Notes: generated from the sequence alone by a model not told the origin. A stretch of 64,000 bases of DNA from Gillisella terrae (GCF_004801395.1 NZ_SSOA01000010.1:62001-126000), one strand, 5' to 3'. Positions 17,880-26,746 are shown, numbered from the stretch's first letter. Translations and numbers: made by a program.

Positions 17880-19415
17880 TCATGCATTACCGGTGGCGGC
17901 GCGCACCAATATCTCTGGCGTCAGCCCGTCACGGTCGAAAATTCCCGCCTGCAAGCCCTCCCGCATCACCATCACCCGGTCTGACATGCCCAAAATTTCG
18001 GGCAGCTCTGACGAGATCATGATGATGGAAAGGCCCTGGGCGGCAAGCTCGGAAATAAAGCCATGCACCGCCGCTTTGGAGCCGATATCGATGCCCTTTG
18101 TGGGTTCATCGAGAATGATAACTTTCGGCTGCGTGGCCAGCCATTTGCCAATCACCACTTTTTGCTGATTACCGCCGGAGAGCGTGCCAACCGGCACAGA
18201 CAGGGCGGCGGCGCGCAAATCCAGCCGTTCGGCATATTGCCGCGCCAAGGCAAACTCATTGATCGCGTTGAGAAAACCGCGCGCCGATGTGCGGGCCAGA
18301 GATGGCAGCGACATATTCTGATAGATCGGCATTTGCAGCGCCAGGCCATGGCGACCGCGCTCTTCCGGCACATAAACAATGCCCGCCGCAATGGCATCGG
18401 ACGTGGAGCGAATGGTGAGCGCCCTGCCCTCAAGGCTCAATCTGCCAGACGCTGGGCGGGTGATGCCAAACAGGGATTGGCATAGTTCAGAGCGGCCCGC
18501 TCCAATGAGGCCATAGACGCCCAGGATCTCGCCTTTGCGCAGATCAAAAGAAATATCGCGAAACTCGGTTTCGTGGCAATAGCGCTCAACGCTGAGCACC
18601 GGCGCGCCAATATCAACGTGCACCTTGGGAAAGGCATCATGCACATCGCGACCGACCATCAGCCGCACGATTTCGTTTTGCGGTGTGTCTTCCAGCTTGC
18701 CAGCACCCACCATTTTACCATCGCGAAACACGGCGAAATTCTCGGCAATTTCATAGACTTCATCAAATTTGTGGCTGATGAACAAAATGGCTTTGCCTTC
18801 GCGCTTCAGGCCTTCAACAATGCGAAAGAGATCATCGATTTCCTTGCGTGAAAGCGCCGCCGTTGGCTCGTCCATAATCACAATGCGGGCGTCGACAGAA
18901 AGCGCGCGGGCAATGGCCACCAGATGGCGCTGGGCAATGGACAGATCTTTGAGCTTTATTGTCGGATCGATATCACTTTCCAGCCGCGCCATGAGTTGGC
19001 CTGCGCGCGCATTGATGCTGACCCAATCAATAAAGCCAAACCGGGTTTTGGGCGCATGGCCGATAAAGATATTTTCGGCGACACTCAATTCATCAAACAG
19101 CACGGTTTCCTGATGGATCGCCGTAACACCCACGTCAATGGCAGCTTGAGCATTGGCAAAGTGCACCGGCGCACCATCAATGATGATCTCACCCTCATTC
19201 GGGCGATAGATTCCGGTCAAAATCTTCACGAGGGTGGACTTGCCAGCACCATTTTCGCCAATCAAAGCGGTCACTTGGCCGGGGTAGAGCGCAATATCGA
19301 CACTGTCGAGCGCCTTCACACCGGGGAAGATCTGAGAAATGCCCCGCATTTCCAAAACGGGCAGCGCGACCGGCAAAGCCGACGCATCAAGCGCTTGGGT
19401 TTGAACACTCATCAT
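17880..19415 (-). CDS. rhaT: Rhamnose ABC transporter double ATPase RhaT
   Basis: A 511-residue protein with two fused ABC ATPase domains, as in RbsA/MglA. The first has Walker A GENGAGKST and Walker B IVIMDEPTAAL. The second has the degenerate Walker A GAGRSEL typical of the family, then LSGGNQQK and VIILDEPTKGID. It drives the RhaP-RhaQ channel for L-rhamnose import. Two adjacent ATG codons lie at 19415 and 19412; the open frame extends further upstream into the rhaS-rhaT gap, which includes a hairpin, so the internal start is preferred. Confidence 0.92.
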   Translation of the reverse strand: MMSVQTQALDASALPVALPVLEMRGISQIFPGVKALDSVDIALYPGQVTALIGENGAGKSTLVKILTGIYRPNEGEIIIDGAPVHFANAQAAIDVGVTAIHQETVLFDELSVAENIFIGHAPKTRFGFIDWVSINARAGQLMARLESDIDPTIKLKDLSIAQRHLVAIARALSVDARIVIMDEPTAALSRKEIDDLFRIVEGLKREGKAILFISHKFDEVYEIAENFAVFRDGKMVGAGKLEDTPQNEIVRLMVGRDVHDAFPKVHVDIGAPVLSVERYCHETEFRDISFDLRKGEILGVYGLIGAGRSELCQSLFGITRPASGRLSLEGRALTIRSTSDAIAAGIVYVPEERGRHGLALQMPIYQNMSLPSLARTSARGFLNAINEFALARQYAERLDLRAAALSVPVGTLSGGNQQKVVIGKWLATQPKVIILDEPTKGIDIGSKAAVHGFISELAAQGLSIIMISSELPEILGMSDRVMVMREGLQAGIFDRDGLTPEILVRAATGNA

Positions 19416-19442
19416 TGGTTTCACCAGATACAAATCAAGGTT

Positions 19443-19466
19443 TCCCGGCAACATCTGCTGCCGGGA
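19443..19466 (-). terminator. Intra-operon hairpin between rhaS and rhaT
   Basis: TCCCGGCA (19443-19450) pairs with TGCCGGGA (19459-19466) around an 8-nt loop, in the 75-bp gap after rhaS. No T tract follows on the minus strand. It probably protects the rhaS message or reduces read-through, giving more binding protein than transporter. Confidence 0.6.
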
Positions 19467-19490
19467 TTGATGACGTAAGACTTGGGAGGA

Positions 19491-20486
19491 TCAGAAAATT
19501 TTGGAGAACTGATCGATGTTCTTGGCGTCATAGATGAAGGGATCGGCCATGGCGGCTTCGCCCTTGTCATCAATCTTGATCTTGCCCATGCGACCCACAG
19601 GAATTTCAGTTCCCGGCTTGCCGCTGGCATCACCCTTGACCAGATGATAGGCGATTTCTGTGGCGGTGTAGCCCAGGTCAATCGGGTTCCAGATGGCAAA
19701 CTCCTTGGTGGCACCAGACTTTATGGCACCGGCCATCTCAGAGGGCAGACCAAGACCCGTGACATAGACCTTGCCGATTTTGCCAGCATCTTTCACGGCC
19801 TGCGAGGCAGCCAGCACGCCAACCGTGGTCGGAGCCACAATGACCTTCACATCGGGGTGAGAGGTCATGATACCTTGCGCTTCGCGATAGCTTTTATCCG
19901 CCAAGTCATCACCATAGACGGTGGTGGTCAATTTCAGGCCAGGAAAATCCTTAAGCTGCTTTTTCATCTCGCCAATCCAGATGTTCTGGTTGGTGGATGT
20001 GGTGGTGGCCGACAAAATGGCGAAATCACCCTTGCCGTCTGGCAGATGATCGGCAGCGAGTTTGAGGCACATCTTGCCAATCAACTCATTGGAAGACGGA
20101 TTGAGGTGCATGATGCGGCCAGCAGGGGCGACGCCCGAATCCCAGGAAATAACCTTGATGCCACGCTGGGCTGCCTTTTTCAAAGCGGGCACGACCGCAT
20201 CGGGATCATTGGCGGAAATGGCAATGGCATCAACGCCTTGAGCGATGAGGGAGTTAATCACCTCAATCTGGCCTTCTGCCGTTGTCGTCGTCGGGCCGGT
20301 GTAAATAATCTTGACGCCGCCCAGTTCCTTTGCGGCCTCTTCCGCGCCCTTGTTGGCCGCTTCAAAAAAGCCGTTGCCCAAGGACTTCACCACAATGGCA
20401 ATCTTCATGTCGGCAGCATACGATGCACCCGCTGTTGCAACAAAAGCAATCGCGGCTGCGCCAAACAGTCTTCTGGATAATTTCAC
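19491..20486 (-). CDS. rhaS: Rhamnose-binding periplasmic protein RhaS
   Basis: A 331-residue CUT2 sugar-binding protein of the RbsB/LsrB fold. The signal peptide has a basic start (MKLSRR), a hydrophobic core to about residue 22 and likely cleavage after ASYA. The mature part has AIVVKSLGNGFFEAANKGAEEAAKE-type helix 1, an IEVINSLIAQGVDAIAIS segment and a WDSGV hinge region, all usual for rhamnose/AI-2-type binding proteins. The GTG at 20486 is chosen because GGGAGGA lies at the right distance; earlier codons in frame have no such site. It delivers L-rhamnose to RhaPQT. Confidence 0.9.
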   Translation of the reverse strand: MKLSRRLFGAAAIAFVATAGASYAADMKIAIVVKSLGNGFFEAANKGAEEAAKELGGVKIIYTGPTTTTAEGQIEVINSLIAQGVDAIAISANDPDAVVPALKKAAQRGIKVISWDSGVAPAGRIMHLNPSSNELIGKMCLKLAADHLPDGKGDFAILSATTTSTNQNIWIGEMKKQLKDFPGLKLTTTVYGDDLADKSYREAQGIMTSHPDVKVIVAPTTVGVLAASQAVKDAGKIGKVYVTGLGLPSEMAGAIKSGATKEFAIWNPIDLGYTATEIAYHLVKGDASGKPGTEIPVGRMGKIKIDDKGEAAMADPFIYDAKNIDQFSKIF

Positions 20487-20510
20487 AGTTCTTCCTCCCA
20501 GTGTTAATTT

Positions 20511-20531
20511 GATCGTTCCCCCCAAACGATC
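20511..20531. promoter_or_regulatory. Possible second RhaR site upstream of rhaS
   Basis: GATCGTT (20511-20517) and AACGATC (20525-20531) form a 7-bp inverted repeat with a 7-nt spacer in the rhaR-rhaS gap. The same AACGATC half-site is in the long inverted repeat between rhaR and rhaD, so a second operator is possible. An mRNA hairpin is the other reading. Confidence 0.4.
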
Positions 20532-20541
20532 GCATCGCTCC

Positions 20542-21354
20542 TCAGGCGACCGAAGGGGTATTCTCCTTTTCCGTTGAGGCCGAAACCTTCACCGTCAAAA
20601 GCTTAATGCCAGCGGCCTCCACCATCGCAGCCGCTTCATCCGACACACCATCATCGGTGATAATGGTCGAGACATTGTCGAGCGGGCAGAGGATCATGCT
20701 GGAGCGGCGCGAAAACTTGGTGGAATCGACCATGACAATCAATTCTTCCGCCTGCCGCATCAAACGCTGCTCGCTTTGAATAACCAAGGCATCCGGCTCC
20801 ATCACCCCAAGCGCATTGATGCCTTGCGCACCGATAAACATGCGCTGCGCATAAAAATTGCGGATCGCATCATTCTCAAAGGGTGACAGAATGAGGCTCT
20901 GATCGCGATAAATCGAACCACCCGGCACATTCACATTGCATTTGGAATGTTTCACCAGATGTTCGGCAATCGCAAACGAATTGGTCATCACCTGAAGGCG
21001 ACGCGCGGACATGAAATGCACCATTTGAAACGTCGTCGTGCCGCCGTTGATGATGATCGACGAGCCTTCCTCACACAAATCAACAGCGGCCCGCGCTATT
21101 GCGCGTTTCTTATCATTGTTGATCGTTTCTGACACTTTGAACGGCCGCGCCGCCAAATTGCCCTGCTGAGGTGGATGCAGCGCTTCTGCGCCACCACGCA
21201 CCCGCCTGACTTTACCCTGAACATGCAAAGACGCAATATCACGGCGAATTGTCGCCTCGGACGCCTCTGTCAATTCGGCAATATCCTGCACTGTTACAAC
21301 AGGCTTTTCCTGAACAGCGCTGATAATAATGCGATGGCGTTCACGTTCGTGCAT
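20542..21354 (-). CDS. rhaR: DeoR-family rhamnose regulator RhaR
   Basis: A 270-residue DeoR-family repressor. The N-terminal helix-turn-helix includes VTVQDIAELTEASEATIRRDI (key residues: the ATIRRD recognition helix) and GKVRRVRGGA. The C-terminal DeoRC domain has an INGGTTTFQM phosphosugar-binding loop and MVDSTKF. In Rhizobium leguminosarum a DeoR-type RhaR controls the two divergent rha transcripts, and this gene heads one of them. A long inverted repeat in the shared promoter is its likely operator. AGGAG-like bases precede the ATG at 21354. Confidence 0.9.
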   Translation of the reverse strand: MHERERHRIIISAVQEKPVVTVQDIAELTEASEATIRRDIASLHVQGKVRRVRGGAEALHPPQQGNLAARPFKVSETINNDKKRAIARAAVDLCEEGSSIIINGGTTTFQMVHFMSARRLQVMTNSFAIAEHLVKHSKCNVNVPGGSIYRDQSLILSPFENDAIRNFYAQRMFIGAQGINALGVMEPDALVIQSEQRLMRQAEELIVMVDSTKFSRRSSMILCPLDNVSTIITDDGVSDEAAAMVEAAGIKLLTVKVSASTEKENTPSVA

Positions 21355-21396
21355 GGCGTCCTCCTGATGGCGATTTATTCATAAACTCTTTACGTC

Positions 21397-21467
21397 GTCA
21401 ATCACAAACGATCAAAATAAATTATATTGCGCCGCACAATGCAAATTTATGATCGTTTTTGATTGAC
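21397..21467. promoter_or_regulatory. Long inverted repeat, likely RhaR operator
   Basis: Two 18-bp arms, 21397-21414 (GTCAATCACAAACGATCA) and 21450-21467, are inverted repeats with one mismatch, separated by 35 bp, in the 200-bp region between divergent rhaR and rhaD. DeoR-family repressors often bind widely spaced repeats and loop the DNA. The spacing and symmetry fit control of both transcripts. Confidence 0.7.
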
Positions 21468-21554
21468 AACCTCTCAAACTTTGCGCGATACCTTCACCCA
21501 AGATGGAGGGCCAACTGCATTCAGTGGGCCAATAAACGCCTTTGGGAGGATTGC

Positions 21555-23651
21555 ATGACAGGCCAACCACGCCTTCTTGATAACCGTTGGGATGATTCTT
21601 ACGCAGCCACGCTCGATGAACCTGGCAAGTTGCTCTATCGCTCCAATCTTTTGGGCGCTGATAAGCGCATCACCAATTACGGTGGCGGCAACACCTCGGC
21701 GAAGGTGATGGAAATTGATCCGCTGACAGGCCAGACCGTTAAAGTATTATGGGTCAAAGGGTCTGGCGGCGATGTGGGCACCATCAAGCTTGATGGCTTC
21801 GCCACGCTCTATCAAGACAAGCTGGATGCTTTGAAGGGTATTTATAAAGGCGTGCATGACGAAGACCGCATGGTTGGCTTTCTGCCCCATTGCACGTTCA
21901 ATCTCAATCCGCGTGCAGCGTCGATTGATACGCCCTTGCACGGTTTTGTGCCCTTCACGCATGTCGATCACATGCATCCCGATGCCATCATCGCCATTGC
22001 AGCGGCTAAAAATTCCAGGGCGTTGACGCAGGAAATCTTCGGCGATGACATCGGCTGGCTGCCTTGGCGGCGCCCCGGTTTTCAGCTCGGTCTTGATCTG
22101 GAAGCCTTTGTCAAAGCCAACCCGAATGCCAAAGGTGTCGTGCTGGAAAGCCACGGCCTGTTCACCTGGGACAATGATGCCAAGCTGTGTTACGAACTCA
22201 CACTTGAGATCATCAACAAAGCCATCATCTGGTTTGCAAAAGAAACCGAAGGCAAGGTGATTTTTGGTGGTGCTGCGACAACATCGCTGCCCGCCGATCA
22301 GCGCCGCGCCATTGCCGCAAAACTCATGCCCGAAATTCGCGGTCGCATTGGCAAGCTTGAGCGCAAGCTGGGTGATTTTGACGATCAGGACGCTGTGCTT
22401 GAATTCGTCAATTCCAAGCAATTGAAGCCACTCGGCGCGCTTGGCACCTCCTGCCCCGATCATTTCCTGCGCACCAAAATCCGCCCGTTGATTGTGGAGT
22501 TTGATCCGGCCAAGCCGGACGTTGATGCGGTTATTGCAGGCTTGGACAAAGCACTGGAGGATTACCGCGCAGATTACACGCGCTATTATGAAGCGTGCAA
22601 GCACGAAAACTCGCCTAAAATCCGCGATCCCAACCCGGTGATCTTTCTCATCCCAGGCGTTGGCATGCTGTCTTTTGCCAAGGACAAGGCAACAGCGCGG
22701 ATTGCAGGCGAATTTTACGTCAACGCCATCAACGTCATGCGCGGAGCCTCAACCGTGTCGGAATATCAGGGCCTGCCAGAGCAGGAAGCCTTTGATATCG
22801 AATATTGGTTGCTCGAAGAAGCAAAGCTGCAACGCATGCCCAAGCCCAAGAGCCTGGCTGGCAAAGTGGCCTTTGTCACCGGCGGTGCCGGCGGCATTGG
22901 CCGGGCAACAGCAGAACGGCTGGTGTCTGAGGGCGCTTGCGTAGTTCTGGCCGATATTGACGCGGAGGCGCTCAACACAACCGTGACGGACTTTGCCAAG
23001 CGTCACGGCGCAGATGCGGTTCGTTCTGTTGTGCTGGATGTGACCAAAGAAGATGCGGTGATTGCCGCCTTTGCGCAAAGCGCCGTTGAATTCGGCGGTG
23101 TCGATATTCTGGTGTCCAACGCTGGCATTGCCTCTTCCGCACCTGTGGAAGACACGACGCTTGCGATGTGGAACAAGAATATCGATATTCTTGCCACGGG
23201 CTATTTCCTGGTGTCGCGTGAAGCCTTCCGGCTGTTCCGGCGTCAAAATCTCGGTGGCAACGTGGTGTTTGTGGCCTCCAAAAACGGCCTTGCGTCATCG
23301 CCCAATGCCTCGGCCTATTGCACGGCCAAGGCCGCTGAAATTCATCTGGCCCGTTGCCTGGCTCTCGAGGGGGCAGATGCCGGTATTCGGGTCAACACCG
23401 TCAATCCCGATGCTGTGTTGCGTGGCTCGAAAATCTGGAATGGCGAGTGGCGTGAGCAGCGGGCGGCGTCCTCCAAGATCGAAGTGGACGATCTTGAGGA
23501 ACATTACCGCAAACGCTCGATGCTGAAGCTCAATGTATTCCCCGAAGACATTGCTGAAGCGATCTATTTCCTTGCATCGGATGCCTCGGCCAAGTCCACC
23601 GGCAATATTATCAATGTGGACGCTGGCAATGCGCAAAGCTTCACACGATAG
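21555..23651 (+). CDS. rhaD: Bifunctional rhamnulose-1-phosphate aldolase / short-chain dehydrogenase RhaD
   Basis: A 698-residue fusion. Residues about 1-430 are a class II aldolase domain with a zinc-binding HVDHMHPDA segment and a downstream ESHGLF histidine. Residues about 435-698 are a short-chain dehydrogenase with TGGAGGIGRATAERL, NAGIASS and the catalytic YCTAK. It would split rhamnulose-1-phosphate into DHAP and L-lactaldehyde, then oxidise or reduce the lactaldehyde. GGGAGGA at 21544-21550 fixes the ATG at 21555; the frame is open for a further 96 bases upstream, into the operator. First gene of rhaDI. Confidence 0.9.
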   Translation: MTGQPRLLDNRWDDSYAATLDEPGKLLYRSNLLGADKRITNYGGGNTSAKVMEIDPLTGQTVKVLWVKGSGGDVGTIKLDGFATLYQDKLDALKGIYKGVHDEDRMVGFLPHCTFNLNPRAASIDTPLHGFVPFTHVDHMHPDAIIAIAAAKNSRALTQEIFGDDIGWLPWRRPGFQLGLDLEAFVKANPNAKGVVLESHGLFTWDNDAKLCYELTLEIINKAIIWFAKETEGKVIFGGAATTSLPADQRRAIAAKLMPEIRGRIGKLERKLGDFDDQDAVLEFVNSKQLKPLGALGTSCPDHFLRTKIRPLIVEFDPAKPDVDAVIAGLDKALEDYRADYTRYYEACKHENSPKIRDPNPVIFLIPGVGMLSFAKDKATARIAGEFYVNAINVMRGASTVSEYQGLPEQEAFDIEYWLLEEAKLQRMPKPKSLAGKVAFVTGGAGGIGRATAERLVSEGACVVLADIDAEALNTTVTDFAKRHGADAVRSVVLDVTKEDAVIAAFAQSAVEFGGVDILVSNAGIASSAPVEDTTLAMWNKNIDILATGYFLVSREAFRLFRRQNLGGNVVFVASKNGLASSPNASAYCTAKAAEIHLARCLALEGADAGIRVNTVNPDAVLRGSKIWNGEWREQRAASSKIEVDDLEEHYRKRSMLKLNVFPEDIAEAIYFLASDASAKSTGNIINVDAGNAQSFTR

Positions 23652-23690
23652 GGGCTTCACACGATAATCGGAATTGATCGGGAGGATCAG

Positions 23691-24983
23691 ATGACGGAAT
23701 TGATGATTGCAGCGGATAGTGTCGCTGCTGACAATGAAAAGCACTCAAAAGCGCATACATCCGATTATGCCGCTCTTGGCGAGAAGCTGGCGCGCAGCAA
23801 TATTGATATCGACGCCATCACCGCCAAAGTGGCTCAGTTCTTTGTCGCCATCCCATCCTGGGGTGTCGGCACAGGTGGCACGCGCTTTGCGCGTTTTCCA
23901 GGTGCGGGCGAACCACGCCATATCTTTGATAAACTTGACGATTGCGGCGTTATTCAACAACTGACCCGCGCAACGCCGACGGTCTCTTTACATATTCCGT
24001 GGGACAAAACCGACCCGAAGGAGCTGAAGGCGAAAGCCGAGGCGCTTGGGCTTGGCTTTGATGCCATGAACTCGAATACATTCTCAGACTCTGCCGATCA
24101 GGCCCATTCCTATAAATATGGCTCTCTCAGCCATGTGGATGCCGCCACCCGAACACAGGCCATCGAGCATAATATCGAGTGCATCGAACTGGGTGTTGCC
24201 CTTGGCTCCAAGGCGCTGACGGTATGGGTTGGCGACGGCTCGAATTTTCCGGGCCAAAGCAATTTCACCAAATCATTTGAGCGCTATCTTGCCTCCATGG
24301 CGGAGATTTACAAGGCGCTTCCGGATGATTGGCGGCTTTTCTCTGAGCATAAAATGTATGAGCCCGCCTTCTATTCCAGCGTTGTGCAGGACTGGGGCAC
24401 CAATTACCTGATTGCGCAAACGCTGGGACCGAAAGCCCAATGCCTCGTCGATCTGGGCCATCACGCGCCCAACACCAATATTGAAATGATCGTTGCCCGT
24501 CTTATTCAATTTGGCAAATTGGGCGGGTTTCACTTCAACGATTCCAAATATGGTGACGATGATCTGGACGCAGGCTCGGTCGAGCCTTATCGACTGTTTC
24601 TGGTGTTCAACGAGCTGGTGGATGCCGAATATCGCGGTGTCACAGGCTTTCATCCGGCCCATATGATCGATCAATCGCACAATGTCACCGATCCCATCGA
24701 GAGTCTGATCTCCAGCGCCAATGAAATTCGCCGCGCTTACACCCAGGCTCTTTTGGTGGATCGCGCATCCTTGGAGGGCTACCAGAACGACAATGATGCC
24801 CTTATGGCCTCAGAAACACTGAAACGCGCCTATCGCACCGATGTTGAAGCCATTCTGGCTGCGGCAAGGCTGCGCGCGGGCGGTGCCATTGATCCCGTTG
24901 CCGCCTATCGCGCCAGCGGATACCGCGGAAAGGTTGCCAGTTTGCGACCAGCGGTGAAAGGTGGCTCGGGCGGTATTGTTTGA
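23691..24983 (+). CDS. rhaI: L-rhamnose isomerase RhaI
   Basis: A 430-residue TIM-barrel isomerase of the Pseudomonas stutzeri/rhizobial RhaI type, which differs from E. coli RhaA. Metal and substrate residues are expected in LFSEHKMYEPAFYSS, VDLGHHAPNTNIE and GFHFNDSKYGDDDLDAGS, all clearly present. It converts L-rhamnose to L-rhamnulose (and acts on some related aldoses in this family). GGGAGG precedes the ATG, which is 39 bp after rhaD, so the two form an operon. A family B repeat follows about 25 bp after the stop. Confidence 0.92.
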   Translation: MTELMIAADSVAADNEKHSKAHTSDYAALGEKLARSNIDIDAITAKVAQFFVAIPSWGVGTGGTRFARFPGAGEPRHIFDKLDDCGVIQQLTRATPTVSLHIPWDKTDPKELKAKAEALGLGFDAMNSNTFSDSADQAHSYKYGSLSHVDAATRTQAIEHNIECIELGVALGSKALTVWVGDGSNFPGQSNFTKSFERYLASMAEIYKALPDDWRLFSEHKMYEPAFYSSVVQDWGTNYLIAQTLGPKAQCLVDLGHHAPNTNIEMIVARLIQFGKLGGFHFNDSKYGDDDLDAGSVEPYRLFLVFNELVDAEYRGVTGFHPAHMIDQSHNVTDPIESLISSANEIRRAYTQALLVDRASLEGYQNDNDALMASETLKRAYRTDVEAILAAARLRAGGAIDPVAAYRASGYRGKVASLRPAVKGGSGGIV

Positions 24984-25007
24984 TCTCGGCTCCATTTTTG
25001 CCACAAT

Positions 25008-25150
25008 TACAGCGCCGTGCATGCTATCAGACGCACAAAGGTAGCCCTACTGCATAATTCCTTGAATCGGAGTGGATTTAAGGAGAAAATTATGCAGCAG
25101 ATTAAAAGCGTTACATCACCATGCGCCATGTATGACGCATGGTGATGTAG
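25008..25150. repeat. Family B two-hairpin repeat, copy 3
   Basis: A full copy with an extra degenerate hairpin arm at its left end (25008-25040, ACAGCGCCGTGC start). Module 1 runs from TACTGCATAATTCC to AATTATGCAGCAG; module 2 is the hairpin ending TGGTGATGTAG at 25150. Compared with copy 1, module 2 has changes in both arms that keep pairing (G-C to T-A and G-C to A-T), with one C-A mismatch. It follows rhaI and may end its transcript. Confidence 0.85.
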
Positions 25151-25180
25151 GCTGCCTTTTCTTTTGTTTGGAGCCAACCC

Positions 25181-25897
25181 GTGACATCGCCGCATCGCGC
25201 CAACCCGAAAACCACTCAGACCTGTTGCATTTGCAACAAACCATTTACACTGCGTCACCTGCGCAGTGTCGATCATTTGAGACCTTCCATTTTGGCGATG
25301 CTGGAGGAGCAGGAAGGTGCGTTGCCTGAACACGCGATGATTTGCGAAGGAGATCTTTCAAAAATTCGGCGTAAACATGTCGAGCAATTGCTTCAGGATG
25401 AGCGCGGTGAGCTTTCCGCCCTTGATCGCAGGGTCTTGAATGATTTGAGCATGGATGTCTCCACGGCCGCAACCGTTGACCCGGAGGTCGATCAACCGAC
25501 TACAATTGGCGTGCGCGCCGCCGACGCCGTTGCGGCCTTTGGCGGATCATGGACCTTCATTATTCTTTTTGCCAGCGTGCTGGCGATTTGGATGGCCATC
25601 AATGTGGTCGGGGTTTTCAAGCAGCCATTCGATCCCTATCCGTTTATCTTGCTCAATCTGGTTTTGTCTTGCGTGGCGGCCATGCAAGCACCAATCATCA
25701 TGATGAGCCAAAAGCGGCAGGAGGAAAAAGACCGGCTGCGCAGCGAAAACGACTATATGATCAATTTGCGGGCAGAACTGGAAATTCGCCAACTGCATGA
25801 GAAAATTGATCACCAGATGGCACAGCAATGGCAGCGCTTGGCCGAGTTGCAACAAATTCAAATTGACCTGCTGGAGAGCGAGGCAAGCAAAAAATAA
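25181..25897 (+). CDS. DUF1003 membrane protein
   Basis: A 238-residue protein of the DUF1003 family. Two transmembrane helices lie near residues 121-143 and 153-172, separated by a short loop with PFDPYPFILLN, the family hallmark. A C-terminal coiled-coil-like helix rich in Glu/Gln follows (RQEEKDRLRSENDY onward). The N-terminus carries CCICNKPF and a histidine pair that could bind metal, not present in every family member. Function is unknown; the family is common in alphaproteobacteria. GTG at 25181 is used as the start without a strong ribosome site, so the N-terminus is less certain. It stands between a repeat and a 401-bp intergenic stretch. Confidence 0.75.
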   Translation: MTSPHRANPKTTQTCCICNKPFTLRHLRSVDHLRPSILAMLEEQEGALPEHAMICEGDLSKIRRKHVEQLLQDERGELSALDRRVLNDLSMDVSTAATVDPEVDQPTTIGVRAADAVAAFGGSWTFIILFASVLAIWMAINVVGVFKQPFDPYPFILLNLVLSCVAAMQAPIIMMSQKRQEEKDRLRSENDYMINLRAELEIRQLHEKIDHQMAQQWQRLAELQQIQIDLLESEASKK

Positions 25898-25976
25898 AAC
25901 ACAGATTGCTTTATTAGATGTTATTAATTCATAAGTAAGAAATCGCTGTTATCAATGATCATACAGGGAATGCAGA

Positions 25977-26096
25977 ATGTCACGAACCCCTCCGTTGACA
26001 CTTCCATCATTCACAGCACCTGTCTTCTCCGACGTGCCCCCTCGCGCTCGGATTGATGATTTGGCGCCGCGCTCCAACGCGGCGCTTTTTTATTGA
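25977..26096 (+). CDS. Candidate 39-residue small protein ending inside a terminator
   Basis: An AGGGA ribosome site at 25965-25969 lies 7 nt before an ATG that opens 39 codons: a Pro-rich N-terminus (MSRTPPLTLPSFTAPVF), a middle with PPRARIDDLAPRS, and a C-terminus of AALFY. The last codons are the right arm and T tract of a strong hairpin (26063-26092), so coding sequence and terminator overlap. That is the layout of a short stand-alone transcript, either a small protein message or an sRNA. I do not recognise the protein. It fills the 401-bp gap after the DUF1003 gene. Confidence 0.35.
   Translation: MSRTPPLTLPSFTAPVFSDVPPRARIDDLAPRSNAALFY
26063..26092 (+). terminator. Rho-independent terminator
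   Basis: GCGCCGCG (26064-26071) pairs with CGCGGCGC (26078-26085) around CTCCAA, followed by six T. A textbook intrinsic terminator on the plus strand, overlapping the end of the 39-codon frame. Confidence 0.85.
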
Positions 26097-26145
26097 GCAG
26101 CATCGACCGGCTGCAAAAACGGCGCATATAATCCGCTCCAGAGGA

Positions 26146-26184
26146 CATGAGTGCGCCATATATGACGCACGGCGCTGTAAACAT
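26146..26184. repeat. Family B repeat, module 2 fragment
   Basis: GTGCGCCATATATGACGCACGGCGCTGTAA resembles the right part of the family B second hairpin. Module 1 and most of the left arm are missing. It lies 115 bp upstream of the thioesterase start. Confidence 0.65.
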
Positions 26185-26298
26185 GTCTCACATTGCCGAT
26201 TTGCGCATAGCTGACCTTCACAGAAATTGCTTCGTAGCGCCTCATTCTGTTGCTATTCCCCGCCCATGAAATGACACTATGCAGATAGGATATGCCCG

Positions 26299-26691
26299 AT
26301 GACTGAAGCTGAAGAGCCCCAAGGTGAACTGACACTGCGCACGCTGGCAATGCCTGCTGATACCAATCCAGCCGGTGATATTTTCGGCGGCTGGGTTTTG
26401 GCACAAATGGACGCCGCCGCTGGCATCAAATCGGCAGAGCGCGCCAGAGGCCGCACCGTGACGGCTGCCGTCAAGGAAGTCAGCTTTAAGCAGCCCGTCA
26501 AAGTGGGTGACACTGTCTGTATCTACTGCTCTGTCAGTCATGTCGGGCGTACATCTATGACACTTTACGTTGAGTGCTGGGTCCGCCGTCAATTCTCACA
26601 GGAGCGTCAAAAAGTAACAGACGCGCATTTTATCATGGTTGCTTTGGATGAACACGGCAAACCAAGACAAGTCGATGTAAATCAGCGCTAA
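26299..26691 (+). CDS. YciA-type acyl-CoA thioesterase (hotdog fold)
   Basis: A 130-residue single hotdog domain. The motif NPAGDIFGGWVLAQMDAAAGI (key residues N, D-I-F-G-G-W and the catalytic-region aspartate) is the signature of YciA/acyl-CoA thioester hydrolases, and VSFKQPVKVGDTV follows as in that family. It hydrolyses acyl-CoA to free acid and CoA in the cytoplasm, usually as a hexamer. Length is right for the group. It stands alone with a long hairpin terminator at 26700-26746, convergent with the bicupin gene. The physiological substrate cannot be told. Confidence 0.85.
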   Translation: MTEAEEPQGELTLRTLAMPADTNPAGDIFGGWVLAQMDAAAGIKSAERARGRTVTAAVKEVSFKQPVKVGDTVCIYCSVSHVGRTSMTLYVECWVRRQFSQERQKVTDAHFIMVALDEHGKPRQVDVNQR

Positions 26692-26699
26692 ATGCATAG

Positions 26700-26746
26700 A
26701 AAGAGAGCATTTCATTGTTTTCAAGACAAAATGAAATGCTCTCTTT
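26700..26746. terminator. Bidirectional terminator between thioesterase and bicupin genes
   Basis: A perfect 16-bp stem, 26700-26715 (AAAGAGAGCATTTCAT) with 26731-26746, and a 15-nt loop. A/T runs lie at both ends, so it can terminate the thioesterase and the convergent oxalate-decarboxylase-like gene. Confidence 0.85.

Noticed and set aside
25080..25146. Mini-gene inside family B repeats (AAGGAG followed by ATG)
   Set aside because: The AAGGAG and ATG are part of the module 1 palindrome, and the frame differs or stops early in other copies.
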